Shown: piece by piece, positions 9,391 through 19,192 of the stretch
How positions within the stretch are numbered: position 1 is the first letter of the stretch
Layout: every line of letters begins with the position of its first letter
Source of the DNA: Mesorhizobium muleiense
Lineage (GTDB): Bacteria; Pseudomonadota; Alphaproteobacteria; Rhizobiales; Rhizobiaceae
Reading direction: 5' to 3'
NCBI RefSeq assembly: GCF_900099905.1
Contig: NZ_FNEE01000001.1
Location: forward strand, 669,091 to 733,090
Length of the DNA: 64,000 bases
The notes under the pieces: generated by a model
Database searches by the model: none
What the model saw: only the letters and a program-made list of their open reading frames with translations
What the model was told of the DNA's origin: nothing
Program-made: the position numbers and the translations under genes

Positions 9391-10131
9391 ATGCGTATGC
9401 GCGGCGAACTGCCCGGGGCACCTGCCACGCGTGTGGCAATCGCCACGCTCCCGCCGTTGGACCGCGGCAAACAAGTCATGGAAGCGCTGGCAGACTATGT
9501 CGAGCGCGCTGCGCTGAAGAGCGGTGACCGGCTTCCGACCGAACGCGAATTGATGGCCGCGCTTTCCGTGGGACGTTCGACGATTCGCGAGGCGATGGGG
9601 CGTTTCGAAGCGCTCGGCGTCACCGAGACCCGCAAAGGCAGCGGCACCTATCTTCTCAAGCCGATATCCGCCGGCACGATCCATCTGCCGCTGTCGCTCA
9701 ATACGGCTGAGCTACGCGACGGTCTCTTGCATACCCTCGAGGTGCGCCGCGGCATCGAGGCCGAGGCAAGCATGGTTGCGGCGCGGCGGCGGACAGTCGA
9801 CGATCTGCGGACGATCGAGGAAAAACTCATCGAGATGGAGCGCGTCCATCTCGCCACCGGCACGTCGGGGCCGGAAGACCTGGCCTTTCACCTGGCGGTC
9901 TACGATGCCACGCATAACCCGCTTTTCCGGCAACTCCTGGGGCAGATGCGCGAAGCGTTCGAGCGCTTCTGGGACCATCCTTTCGACCGGCAGGATTTCG
10001 CGCGGCGATCGTTCCCGTATCACCGTGAGCTGTTCGATGCCATCGTCGCCGGGGACGCGGAGCTGGCGCGCGGAAAAACGCTGAAGATCCTCGAGATCGT
10101 GGAAGAGGATATCGAGGAAATGTCGAAATGA
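9391..10131 (+). CDS. GntR/FadR-family transcriptional regulator
   Basis: Regulator of 246 aa with a GntR winged helix (residues ~25-95; SGDRLPTERELMAALSVGRS, then GTYLLKP) and a C-terminal FCD all-helical ligand domain (residues ~105-235). FCD domains usually bind small carboxylates or sugar acids through a metal; candidate ligands are the His residues in DLAFHLAVYD and FPYHRELFDAI. It is the first gene of a six-gene operon: its stop overlaps the next start (ATGA), so it most likely controls the lyase and ABC transporter genes that follow. Confidence 0.88.
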   Translation: MRMRGELPGAPATRVAIATLPPLDRGKQVMEALADYVERAALKSGDRLPTERELMAALSVGRSTIREAMGRFEALGVTETRKGSGTYLLKPISAGTIHLPLSLNTAELRDGLLHTLEVRRGIEAEASMVAARRRTVDDLRTIEEKLIEMERVHLATGTSGPEDLAFHLAVYDATHNPLFRQLLGQMREAFERFWDHPFDRQDFARRSFPYHRELFDAIVAGDAELARGKTLKILEIVEEDIEEMSK

Positions 10132-11303
10132 ATGGCCCGGATTTTTTCGACCAGGCCTCGCTGATCGCCGCCCATGACGAGGGCAACGCCTTCGATGCCG
10201 TCGTCCCGCCGATCGTGCAGACCTCGCTCTTCACCTTCTCGAATTATGACGAGATGCTCGAAACATACCGCGGCGAAAAAGTGCGGCCGACCTACACGCG
10301 CGGGCTGAACCCGACGGTGCGCATGTTCGAGGAAATGCTGGCAAAGCTGGAGGGCGCCGAGGACGCGATCGGCTTTGCAAGCGGCATGTCCGCCATCTCA
10401 TCGGCCGTGCTGAGTTTCGTCGAACCGGGCGACCGCATTGTCGCGGTCAGGCATATCTACCCGGACGCGTTCAGACTGTTCGGGACGTTGCTCGCGCGCA
10501 TGCGCATCGAGGTGACCTATGTCGACGGGCGCGACGAGGCGGCTGTCGCGAGCGCGCTGCCTGGCGCCAGGCTGTTCTATATGGAAAGCCCGACCAGCTG
10601 GGTCATGGAAACGCATGACATCGGCGCGCTCGCTGCGCTGGCAAAGTCCCGCGGCATCCCGACCATCATCGATAACAGCTGGGCCAGCCCGGTCTTTCAG
10701 CGGCCGCTATCGCTCGGCGTCGACGTTGTGGTCCACTCCGCATCCAAGTACCTGGGCGGCCACAGCGACGTGGTGGCCGGCGTGGTCGCGGGCTCGAAGG
10801 AATTGATCGGCCGCATCCGCGGCGAAGCCTATCCATATCTCGGCGGCAAGCTGTCGCCATTCGATGCCTGGCTCTTGATTCGCGGCTTGCGCACACTGCC
10901 GATCCGGATGCGCGCGCATCAGGCCTCCGGCCTCGAAATCGCACGGCGCCTGCGGGATCATCCAATCGTTGAGAGGGTCTGCCATCCAGGGTTGGCCAAC
11001 CTGCTTCCCGCGGGGCTCACCGGCACGTCGGGCCTGTTCTCATTTGTCTTCCGCGACGGCATCGACATCCGCACCTTTGCCGACCGCCTCAAGCTGTTCA
11101 AGCTGGGCGTGTCGTGGGGCGGCCACGAAAGCCTCATCGTGCCCGGCGAGGTCGTGCTGCAGCAGAAAACCCAACCCAATTCCGCGATGGCGTTCGGCGT
11201 CCATCCGCGGTCCGTGCGTCTCCATGTCGGCCTCGAGGGAACCGAGGCGCTGTGGAGTGACCTGGAAACGGCGATCGACGCCGCTTCCGCAGAAAAGACC
11301 TGA
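10128..11303 (+). CDS. PLP-dependent Cys/Met metabolism enzyme (cystathionine lyase/synthase type)
   Basis: Fold-type I PLP enzyme, 391 aa, of the cystathionine gamma-synthase / beta-lyase family, which makes or cleaves C-S bonds in amino acids. Motifs: the PLP-contact GFASGMSAISSAVLS near residue 85, an aspartate in IPTIIDNSWASP near 185, and the Schiff-base lysine in HSASKYLGGHSDV near 210. The C-terminal domain reads FKLGVSWGGHESLI. It overlaps the GntR gene by four bases and precedes a sugar-type importer. I infer that the substrate comes from that importer; the exact reaction (beta- or gamma-elimination) cannot be told from sequence. Confidence 0.88.
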   Translation: MNGPDFFDQASLIAAHDEGNAFDAVVPPIVQTSLFTFSNYDEMLETYRGEKVRPTYTRGLNPTVRMFEEMLAKLEGAEDAIGFASGMSAISSAVLSFVEPGDRIVAVRHIYPDAFRLFGTLLARMRIEVTYVDGRDEAAVASALPGARLFYMESPTSWVMETHDIGALAALAKSRGIPTIIDNSWASPVFQRPLSLGVDVVVHSASKYLGGHSDVVAGVVAGSKELIGRIRGEAYPYLGGKLSPFDAWLLIRGLRTLPIRMRAHQASGLEIARRLRDHPIVERVCHPGLANLLPAGLTGTSGLFSFVFRDGIDIRTFADRLKLFKLGVSWGGHESLIVPGEVVLQQKTQPNSAMAFGVHPRSVRLHVGLEGTEALWSDLETAIDAASAEKT

Positions 11304-11330
11304 AGCAACCAGACAAGAAGGGAACGGAAA

Positions 11331-12590
11331 ATGAAGAAGCTTCTTATCGCCGCATTCGCCACCGTACTGATGTCGGGTGCTGCACTCGCCGACACGACGC
11401 TGAAGCTCGTGGAGGTGATCACCAGCCCCGAGCGTACCGAAACCCTGAAGTCGATCGTCGCCAAGTTCGAGGCGGCCAACCCGGGCACCAAGGTCGAGGT
11501 GATCTCGCTGCCTTGGGGCGAGGCGTTCCAGAAATTCGCGACCATGGTGTCTGCCGGCGAAATCCCCGACGTCATGGAGATGCCGGACACCTGGCTGTCG
11601 CTCTATGCCAACAACGGCCTTCTCGAAAGCCTCGAACCCTATGTTGCCAAATGGGAGCACACCTCGGGCCTCACCGATCGCGCGCTCGAACTCGGCCGCG
11701 ACGTGAACAACACCGCCTACATGCTGCCCTACGGCTTCTATCTGCGGGCGATGTTCTACAACAGGAAGCTGTTCAAGGAGGCTGGTGTCACCGAGCCGCC
11801 CAAGACGATGGACGAGTTCGTGGCGGCATCGGAGAAAGTATCCAAGCTTCCAGGCAAATATGGCTACTGCCTGCGCGGCGGGCCGGGTGGCCTCAACGGC
11901 TGGATCATGTTCGGCGCAACCATGGCCGGCTCCAACAAGTTCTTCAATGAGGACGGCACCTCGACCATGAACAGCGAGGGCTGGGTCAAGGGACTGACCT
12001 GGGTCGTCGATCTGTACAAGAAGGGATTGGCGCCGAAGGACAGCGTCAACTGGGGTTTTAACGAAATCGTCGCGGGATTCTACACCGGCACCTGCGCAAT
12101 GCTTGATCAGGATCCAGACGCGCTGATCGCGATAGCCGAGCGGATGAAGCCGGAAGACTACGGCGTCACGACCATGCCGAAGGGGCCGAGCGGCAAGACG
12201 TTCCCGACCATCGGCTATGCCGGTTGGTCGATGATGGCGGCCAGCCAGAACAAGGACCTCTCCTGGAAGCTGATCGAAACGCTCGAAGGGCCCGAGGGCA
12301 ATGTCGAATGGAACAAACGCACCGGAGCACTGCCGGTCCACAAGTCGGCCGAAAAGGATCCCTTCTACGCAAGCGAGCAGTTCAAGGGCTGGTTCGCTGA
12401 ACTCGAGGACAAGGATGCGGTGCCAACGGTTATGCCGACCTATCTCGAGGAGTTCGCCTTCTTCAAGGACTCGATGGTCATCAAGACCAGTCAACAGGCA
12501 CTGCTTGGCGATATCACGCCAGAGGAAATGGCCAACCAGTGGGCCGACTATCTGACCAAGGCGCAGCAGAAATACCTGGCCAAGAAATAA
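11331..12590 (+). CDS. ABC transporter sugar-type substrate-binding protein
   Basis: Periplasmic binding protein of the family 1 extracellular solute-binding class (419 aa). It has a signal peptide (MKKLLIAAFATVLMSGAALA) and typical core segments: AKFEAANPGTKVEVI, SAGEIPDVMEMPDTW and TIGYAGWSMMAAS. The ribosome site AGAAGGGAACGG precedes the ATG. It sits 27 bp after the PLP enzyme, and the two permeases and ATPase follow, so this is a complete CUT1-type importer. A strong hairpin just after the stop may raise the level of this mRNA part over the permease genes. The ligand is unknown. Confidence 0.92.
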   Translation: MKKLLIAAFATVLMSGAALADTTLKLVEVITSPERTETLKSIVAKFEAANPGTKVEVISLPWGEAFQKFATMVSAGEIPDVMEMPDTWLSLYANNGLLESLEPYVAKWEHTSGLTDRALELGRDVNNTAYMLPYGFYLRAMFYNRKLFKEAGVTEPPKTMDEFVAASEKVSKLPGKYGYCLRGGPGGLNGWIMFGATMAGSNKFFNEDGTSTMNSEGWVKGLTWVVDLYKKGLAPKDSVNWGFNEIVAGFYTGTCAMLDQDPDALIAIAERMKPEDYGVTTMPKGPSGKTFPTIGYAGWSMMAASQNKDLSWKLIETLEGPEGNVEWNKRTGALPVHKSAEKDPFYASEQFKGWFAELEDKDAVPTVMPTYLEEFAFFKDSMVIKTSQQALLGDITPEEMANQWADYLTKAQQKYLAKK

Positions 12591-12606
12591 ACGGCGGACG
12601 CCAGGC

Positions 12607-12637
12607 ATCGGAGCCGCCCATCGCGGGTGGCTCCGAT
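12607..12637 (+). promoter_or_regulatory. Intra-operon hairpin after the binding-protein gene
   Basis: Near-perfect inverted repeat ATCGGAGCCGCCC / CGGGTGGCTCCGAT with a four-base loop, 17 bp after the SBP stop and without a following T-run. Such hairpins commonly protect the upstream mRNA from 3' decay, giving more binding protein than permease. A role as a weak terminator is also possible. Confidence 0.6.
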
Positions 12638-12709
12638 AGCTCTCGTCCAAGGTGGGTTGGAAGGATGGTCGATTGGGCGGATGGCCAATTGGAGCGAAAG
12701 CGTTAGCTG

Positions 12710-13645
12710 ATGGTTTTTGACGCCACCGCCGGGTTCCCGGAATCGCGCCGCCGGTCGCTGGTCGACCGGATCACGCGCCATGCCGAGCCATATCTTTACA
12801 CCGCCCCGGCGCTGATTCTGATCGTCACCATCATGCTGGCGCCGCTGGTATTAGGCCTGTCCTACGCCTTCCGCGACGTGCACTTGCTCAACCCCTTCTC
12901 CGGCGGCTATGTCGGGCTCGATCATTTTCGCACCCTTTATGACGACGACAATTTCTATCGGGCGCTGCGCAACACGCTGTGGTGGACCGGCGCGTCCGTC
13001 TTGCTGCAATTCGTGTTCGGCCTGATCCTGGCGCTGTTGCTCGACCGGCCGTTCGCCGGCCGCGCCATAGCGCAGGCGCTGGTGTTCCTGCCCTGGGCGG
13101 TACCGACTTTCCTCACCGGACTCAACTGGGCGTGGCTGTTCAACCCCGTCATCGGACCGCTGCCGCATTGGCTTTATGCGCTCGGCCTCATGAATGAGCC
13201 GGCCAACATCCTTTCCAATCCGCAGCTTGCCATGTGGGGACCGATCATCGCCAACGTCTGGTGGGGCATTCCCTTCTTCGCCATCACGCTGTTGGCCGCG
13301 CTCCAGGCCATTCCGCGCGACCTCTACGAGGCGGCGGCGATCGACGGCGCCGGGGCATTCAGGCGGTTCACGTCGATCACCTTGCCGTTCCTTGCGCCGA
13401 CCATTGCGATCACCGTGCTGTTGCGCACCGTCTGGATCTCGAACTTCGCCGACCTGATCATCGTCATGACCAGCGGCGGGCCTGCCGACCGCACCCAGAT
13501 CGTCGCGAGCTACATCTTCACGCAAGCCTTCAGGGCCCTGGATTTCGGCTATGCCTCGGCCATTGCGCTGGTGCTGCTCGTCCTGTTGCTCGCCTATTCG
13601 ATGCTGATCGTCATGCTGCGGCAAGTCCTGATGGATCGGGCCTGA
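12710..13645 (+). CDS. Sugar ABC transporter permease (MalF/UgpA type)
   Basis: Integral membrane subunit of the importer (311 aa). Six hydrophobic helices are visible: residues ~25-50, 80-105, 115-140, 170-195, 220-245 and 275-300. The EAA loop that docks on the ATPase reads YEAAAIDGAGAFRRFTSITL (near residue 205). A possible ATG at 12710 is used. It is followed after 13 bp by the second permease. Confidence 0.9.
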   Translation: MVFDATAGFPESRRRSLVDRITRHAEPYLYTAPALILIVTIMLAPLVLGLSYAFRDVHLLNPFSGGYVGLDHFRTLYDDDNFYRALRNTLWWTGASVLLQFVFGLILALLLDRPFAGRAIAQALVFLPWAVPTFLTGLNWAWLFNPVIGPLPHWLYALGLMNEPANILSNPQLAMWGPIIANVWWGIPFFAITLLAALQAIPRDLYEAAAIDGAGAFRRFTSITLPFLAPTIAITVLLRTVWISNFADLIIVMTSGGPADRTQIVASYIFTQAFRALDFGYASAIALVLLVLLLAYSMLIVMLRQVLMDRA

Positions 13646-13658
13646 TCGGGATGACCAG

Positions 13659-14492
13659 ATGAACAGCTATTCGACCTTCGGCACCGCGCTGCACCGCCTG
13701 GCGATCCTCTGCTACGTCCTCTTTGCACTGTTCCCGCTGTTCTGGCTGTTGAAAGTATCGGTCACGCCGAACGACCTGCTCTATTCCGAGGGCGTGCGCA
13801 TGTGGCCGTCACGGATGAGCTTTGAACATTTCCGCTTCGTGCTGGCCCACAGCGCATTCCCGGTCTTCTTCAGGAACAGCATGATCGTTGCCGGCGCGAC
13901 GGCCGTGATCGTGACGCTGCTTGCGTCTCTCTCCGGCTATGCGCTGTCGCGCTTCACCTTCCGCGGCAAATACTGGCTGGTCGCGCTGATGCTGCTCACC
14001 CAGATGTTTCCATTGGTGATGCTGGTTGCGCCGATCTTCAAGATGCTCTCGCCGCTCGGGCTGACCAACAGCCTGACCGGGCTGGTGGTCGTCTACACCG
14101 CCTTCAACATCCCCTTCGCGACGTTCCTGATGCAGTCGTTTTTCGACGGCATTCCCAGGGAGTTGGAGGAGGCGGCCAAGATCGATGGCGCCACGCGGTT
14201 CATGGCGTTTCGTCAGATCGTCCTGCCGCTGACGCTGCCCGGCATTGCGGCGACGCTGGGTTTTGTATTCACCGCCGCATGGAGCGAACTGCTGTTCGCG
14301 CTGATGCTGATTTCGGGCAACAGCGCCGCCACGTTTCCGGTCGGTCTGCTCACCTTCGTGTCGAAGTTTTCGGTCGATTTCGGGCAGATGATGGCGGCCG
14401 GCGTGCTGGCGCTGGTTCCGGCCTGCCTCTTCTTCCTGTTCATCCAGCGCTATCTGGTCCAGGGCCTGACGGCCGGCGCGGTCAAGGGCTGA
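13659..14492 (+). CDS. Sugar ABC transporter permease (MalG/UgpE type)
   Basis: Second membrane subunit of the importer (277 aa) with six helices. The EAA loop is LEEAAKIDGATRFMAFRQIV (near residue 170). The N-terminal helix reads LAILCYVLFALFPLFWLLK. It sits between the first permease (13-bp gap) and the ATPase gene (10-bp gap), as in CUT1 operons. Confidence 0.9.
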   Translation: MNSYSTFGTALHRLAILCYVLFALFPLFWLLKVSVTPNDLLYSEGVRMWPSRMSFEHFRFVLAHSAFPVFFRNSMIVAGATAVIVTLLASLSGYALSRFTFRGKYWLVALMLLTQMFPLVMLVAPIFKMLSPLGLTNSLTGLVVVYTAFNIPFATFLMQSFFDGIPRELEEAAKIDGATRFMAFRQIVLPLTLPGIAATLGFVFTAAWSELLFALMLISGNSAATFPVGLLTFVSKFSVDFGQMMAAGVLALVPACLFFLFIQRYLVQGLTAGAVKG

Positions 14493-14502
14493 GTGAGGTT
14501 CA

Positions 14503-15603
<1,101 letters not shown>

Positions 15604-15632
15604 TCCTCCTCATCGGGCGTTCAGATCATTAG

Positions 15633-15672
15633 GATTCTCCCAAAACCGGTTCCCACCTTTGGGTCCGATGCT
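15633..15672. repeat. Short dispersed rhizobial-type repeat
   Basis: A short motif with CCCAAAACCGGTTCCCACC followed by TTTGGG, so the ends form CCCAAA/TTTGGG. It resembles a small repeat often seen between genes in Rhizobiales, and a related copy lies near 32480-32533. The family link is from memory, not from a search. Confidence 0.4.
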
Positions 15673-15798
15673 ATTGTCTATCTTGGCACTGCCGAATTCG
15701 ATACGACATTTGATCTCGGCCTCGACATGGCTTTGGGACGGGATGGAACGCGCCACGGCGGCGCTAATGCTGATAATCCGGGCAAGGTAGTCGAGCGC

Positions 15799-16413
15799 AT
15801 GCGCTTTCTGTTTCTTCTGATCCTGCTCGCCGGCATCGGCATCGGCGTCGTCTATCCCTGGGCGATGACCAATTTCTCCGGCCATGAGATCGGCACATGG
15901 CGGGTCTACGAGCAGGGTCGGTTCATGCCGGCGACGGTGCCGCTGGCCGCTCGCGACGCGCCGGTGCGGGTGCTGGTCGACCTCACCGCGAGAACCGAAC
16001 GCATAGTCGTCTCGCAACAACGCACGGTGCTGACGCTGACCGCCGCCACCGGCGGCAGGACCGTGCTCGCCTCAACGCTGCAATTCAACCATTCGGAAAA
16101 TCCGCGCCAGGTCAGCCCGCAACTGCCGGACAAGATCTTTCGCGACGAAGCCGGCCTGATCGCGAAGGTTATCCCCGGCCCGTACCTCTTCACCATCGGC
16201 CCGGGCGACGTCGAAGGCATCGAGATGCGGGCAGTGGACCTCGTGCTGCGTTCCGGGGTCGGCGAGATCGATCGCCGGGCGCGGCCGGTCGGCTTCTCGC
16301 TGATAGCGGCCGGCCTGATCGGGCTGCTGTTGGCGTTGCGTTTCGGCGGCCGCCGGCCGCAAAATCCGAACTCGCAGCCGCCGCCGCCACGCTGGGGCAG
16401 GGGCTCGAACTAG
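15799..16413 (+). CDS. Conserved hypothetical membrane-anchored protein
   Basis: A 204-aa protein I do not recognise. It starts with a hydrophobic helix (MRFLFLLILLAGIGIGVVYP), has a beta-rich middle (ARTERIVVSQQRTVLTLTAA) and a second helix near the C-terminus (FSLIAAGLIGLLLALRF), then a Pro-rich tail. This predicts a periplasmic domain held by two helices. The ATG at 15799 puts the helix at the N-terminus; the frame is open upstream but that extension is polar and unlike a signal. rlmJ starts three bases after the stop. Confidence 0.68.
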   Translation: MRFLFLLILLAGIGIGVVYPWAMTNFSGHEIGTWRVYEQGRFMPATVPLAARDAPVRVLVDLTARTERIVVSQQRTVLTLTAATGGRTVLASTLQFNHSENPRQVSPQLPDKIFRDEAGLIAKVIPGPYLFTIGPGDVEGIEMRAVDLVLRSGVGEIDRRARPVGFSLIAAGLIGLLLALRFGGRRPQNPNSQPPPPRWGRGSN

Positions 16414-16416
16414 ATC

Positions 16417-17262
16417 GTGAATTACCGCCACGCCTATCACGCCGGAAACTTCGCCGATGTCGTCAAGCATGTCGTGCTGAGCCGGCTCGTCGAATATCTG
16501 AAGCAGAAGGACAAGGCCTTTCGCGTCATCGACACCCATGCCGGCATCGGCCGCTACGACCTGTCGTCGACTGAAGCGCAAAAGACCGGCGAATGGCAAG
16601 GCGGTATCGGCCGACTGGTCGATGCCGCGCTTGACGCACCGGCGGCAGCGCTACTGGCGCCTTATCTGGAAGCCGTCCGTTCGCTCAATCCTGAAGGCGG
16701 CGTGAAAAAATATCCGGGCTCACCGCTGATCGCGCGTCATCTCATGCGCAAGCAGGACCGGCTGTCGGCGATCGAGTTGCACCGCCAGGACGCCGCGAAG
16801 CTGAGGGCGCTGTTCCAAGGCGATTTCCAGACCCGGGTGATCGAGCTCGACGGCTGGCTGGCACTCGGCGCGCATCTGCCGCCGAAGGAAAAGCGCGGCC
16901 TCGTGCTGGTCGATCCGCCCTTCGAGGAGGAGGGCGAATTCGACCGCCTCGTCGATGGGCTGCGCAAAGCCCACAAGCGCTGGCCCGGCGGCGTCTATGC
17001 GTTATGGTATCCGGTCAAGGACCGCAAGGCGGTCGCCGCATTCCGCAAGTCGCTGGCGCAGTCAGGTGTCCCGAAGCTGCTCGACATCGGCTTCGAGATC
17101 AGGCCCCCATCGGCCGAGCCCAGCCTCGACGGCAGCGGCATGGTGGTGGTCAACCCGCCGTTCACGCTGGAAGGCGAATTGCGCACGCTGCTGCCGGCTT
17201 TGCACAAATTGCTTGTCATTGAAAAACCGGCGCACTGGACGCTGGACTGGCTGGCGGCGTAG
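16417..17262 (+). CDS. rlmJ: 23S rRNA (adenine-2030 N6)-methyltransferase RlmJ
   Basis: SAM-dependent methyltransferase that modifies A2030 of 23S rRNA (281 aa, normal length). It begins NYRHAYHAGNFADVVKHVVL, the hallmark N-terminus of RlmJ, and has IDTHAGIGRYDL (SAM-binding) and the catalytic LVLVDPPFEEE motif near residue 168. The start is GTG at 16417, four bases after the upstream stop, with no strong ribosome site, so coupling to the upstream gene is likely. Confidence 0.94.
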   Translation: MNYRHAYHAGNFADVVKHVVLSRLVEYLKQKDKAFRVIDTHAGIGRYDLSSTEAQKTGEWQGGIGRLVDAALDAPAAALLAPYLEAVRSLNPEGGVKKYPGSPLIARHLMRKQDRLSAIELHRQDAAKLRALFQGDFQTRVIELDGWLALGAHLPPKEKRGLVLVDPPFEEEGEFDRLVDGLRKAHKRWPGGVYALWYPVKDRKAVAAFRKSLAQSGVPKLLDIGFEIRPPSAEPSLDGSGMVVVNPPFTLEGELRTLLPALHKLLVIEKPAHWTLDWLAA

Positions 17263-17393
17263 GGCGGCAGAGCTATCCGCGCGCCTGTCCTGGTTGAAGG
17301 CAGTTTCAAACTAGGAAACCATTGTCGCTACAACCGCTTGACCGCGCGCAAGCGAATCCGCACAGTGTGCGCAGTCGACCATATGAGGCTGCC

Positions 17394-17846
17394 ATGACTC
17401 GCTTCGCCCAATCCGCCCTTGCCGCACTGATAGCGCTTTGCACGCCGCTCGGAACGTCCCTCTCTGTCACCCAGCCAGCAAAGGCGGCCGACCTTGCCGT
17501 CTATACCGAAGAAGACAGCGGCGTTTGCGGTGAGGCCTGGGTGCTGAACAAGATCACCAGCCGCTTCTCCTACCAGGTGCACCACGTGCCGAATCTGCCC
17601 GACGTCGCGATTGTCGATTTCCAGGGCATCCACCAGAATCGCTATCTGCCAGCCAACGAAACCTGGCCGATCGGCCGCCGCTATTGCGGCGCTACCGTCA
17701 GCCTGTCCGACGGCCACGCCCGCACCATCTGGTATCTGATCGAGGAAGGGCAGGGCTTTGCCTCGATCGGCGATAATGTCGAATTCTGCGTCGCGGGCTT
17801 CGACCGCTGGATGGTCTACAACGGCCGCTGCCGCGTCCTGCGCTGA
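17394..17846 (+). CDS. Exported hypothetical protein with two Cys pairs
   Basis: A 150-aa protein with a signal peptide (RFAQSALAALIALCTPLGTS, cleavage near AKAADL). The mature part has Cys in SGVCGEAW, GRRYCGAT, VEFCVAG and NGRCRVL, so two disulfides are likely in the periplasm. The start at 17394 follows GAGG. The end overlaps the convergent winged-helix gene by 31 bp. Function not recognised. Confidence 0.7.
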   Translation: MTRFAQSALAALIALCTPLGTSLSVTQPAKAADLAVYTEEDSGVCGEAWVLNKITSRFSYQVHHVPNLPDVAIVDFQGIHQNRYLPANETWPIGRRYCGATVSLSDGHARTIWYLIEEGQGFASIGDNVEFCVAGFDRWMVYNGRCRVLR

Positions 17847-18154
17847 ACGCGTTTGCCGGGCTGCTCCGCCTCATCGAGGATGGCACGAAGGAAGGCGGCG
17901 TGACCGCGAAAGGCGCGCCGTCCGACTGACGTCGCCTTGACCCGCGTCTGCGGTCGACGTCCGACAAACAGCTTTTCGACATCGACATAGCCCGCCGTGG
18001 CAAGCGTATCGATATGCGCGCCGAGATTGCCGTCGGTCGCATTGACGATGAGCTTCAATCGGGTGAATTCCAGCGCTTCGCGCCGTCCCAGAGAATTCAG
18101 CGCCGCCATGATCCTGAGCCGCACGCTCTGGTGGATGATTTCGTCGGCAGCCAT
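17816..18154 (-). CDS. Winged-helix transcriptional regulator (MarR_2/HTH_34 type)
   Basis: A 112-aa DNA-binding protein: helices RLRIMAALNSL, FTRLKLIVNATDGNLGAHID (the recognition region) and the wing GYVDVEKLFVGRRPQTRVKAT. These small regulators usually repress a neighbouring membrane gene and themselves. The start (ATG at 18154) overlaps the stop of a short upstream frame as TAATG, and a promoter with an inverted repeat lies 100 bp upstream. No membrane-protein partner is present here, which is unusual. Confidence 0.85.
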   Translation of the reverse strand: MAADEIIHQSVRLRIMAALNSLGRREALEFTRLKLIVNATDGNLGAHIDTLATAGYVDVEKLFVGRRPQTRVKATSVGRRAFRGHAAFLRAILDEAEQPGKRVQRRTRQRPL

Positions 18155-18231
18155 TATCGGGCCTGCTGTGGTGTCCGGCGTTCAGTCTCACTGATCTGGG
18201 ACAGCGCCGCCCGATATTGCGCGAATGACAT
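18154..18231 (-). CDS. Possible 25-aa leader peptide upstream of the winged-helix gene
   Basis: A short frame, MSFAQYRAALSQISETERR then TPQQAR, begins at an ATG preceded by GGAAGA with good spacing and ends in TAATG shared with the regulator's start. It lies directly downstream of the promoter-operator at 18251-18282. It may be a coupled leader or the tail of a lost gene. Confidence 0.35.
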   Translation of the reverse strand: MSFAQYRAALSQISETERRTPQQAR

Positions 18232-18250
18232 GCGCTCTTCCAGATGATTC

Positions 18251-18282
18251 AGAATACTCTGCCCAATAGAGTAATCTGTCAA
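18251..18282 (-). promoter_or_regulatory. Promoter with internal operator for the winged-helix gene
   Basis: On the minus strand TTGACA (18282-18277) is followed after 17 bp by GAGTAT (18259-18254). The spacer holds an inverted repeat TACTCT-N7-AGAGTA (18255-18260 and 18268-18273). Such placement lets the regulator block RNA polymerase, so autorepression is likely. Confidence 0.6.
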
Positions 18283-18669
18283 CCGCGGACAAATCATGGC
18301 AGCGGAATTGCCGCGCTTTGCTTCTGCAGCTTGTGTAGATCGCCTGCTAGAACAAGAAGATGAGATCGATGAAGCAGCCGTCATGGTGGTGTCGGTCGAC
18401 GATCAACGAACAAAAAAGGCTTGCTAAGCTTCAGCGCTTTGTAGTGGGATTGGTTCCGGCAAAGCGCGCAGAATGTCTGTCGCAAACCGTCCGCAAAGAT
18501 CGAAGAGCAGCAACGGCATTTTGCGAAATCAGCACGAGCGTGTGTCGCCTGTAACCAAAACTTAAACTGAAAAAATCATGATGATGCTTCGCTGGCTAGA
18601 CAAGCGCGAGTCAGATATGCATTACGCGCCGGGTCATTAACGGCCGTCGGCACAACTAAGGGGCATGAT

Positions 18670-19144
18670 ATGGCTAAACAGTCATCCAAAGCGCCGGCAT
18701 CCAAGTCACCGGCAAAGCAGGCACCGGCAAAGAAAGCACCAGTAACCGGCAAAGAAAGCACCAGTAAAGGCAGTGGCGGCAAAGGCCGCAGCCGCTGTGA
18801 AGAAAGCAGCACCTGCTGCCAAGCCGAAGGCCGCCGCGGCCAAGGCAAAAGCAGCGCCGGCCAAGAAGCCGGCTGCGAAGGCTGCGGCAAAACCGGCAGT
18901 GAAGAAAGCAGCACCGGCCAAGGCTGCGCCCGCCAAGGCAAAAGCAGCGCCGGCCAAGAAGCCGGCTGCAAAGGCCGCGGCCAAGCCGGCAGCGAAGAAA
19001 GCTGCGCCTGCCAAGACTGCACCCGCAAAGAAGGCTGCGCCGGCAAAGAAAGCGGCGGCAGCGAAGTCTTCGGTAGCGGTGAAGAAAGCAGCGCCTGCGG
19101 CCAAACCAAAGGCGAAGGCCGCGACCGCGAAGGCCAAGAAGTAA
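18670..19144 (+). pseudogene. Histone H1-like Lys/Ala-rich protein, frame broken by a 22-bp tandem duplication
   Basis: The gene starts at an ATG (18670) with MAKQSSKAPASKSPAKQAPA and continues as a Lys-Ala-Pro repeat protein of the bacterial H1-like (HctB/AlgP-like) type, which condenses or organises DNA. A 22-bp unit, positions 18724-18745, is repeated exactly at 18746-18767. As 22 is not a multiple of three, translation shifts into a Gly/Ser/Cys-rich frame. Deleting one unit gives a clean 150-aa protein ending KAATAKAKK at 19144. The rest of the repeat region is intact, so the break may be recent, reversible, or an assembly artefact. Confidence 0.8.
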
Positions 19145-19192
19145 TCGCGCTTCTTCGCTCGCGGAGGACAGTGCTGAGGACGGTTGAGGGCG

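Noticed and set aside
11040-12650. 536-codon minus-strand frame opposite the binding-protein gene
   Set aside because: Shadow frame; the plus strand carries a signal peptide and conserved SBP segments.
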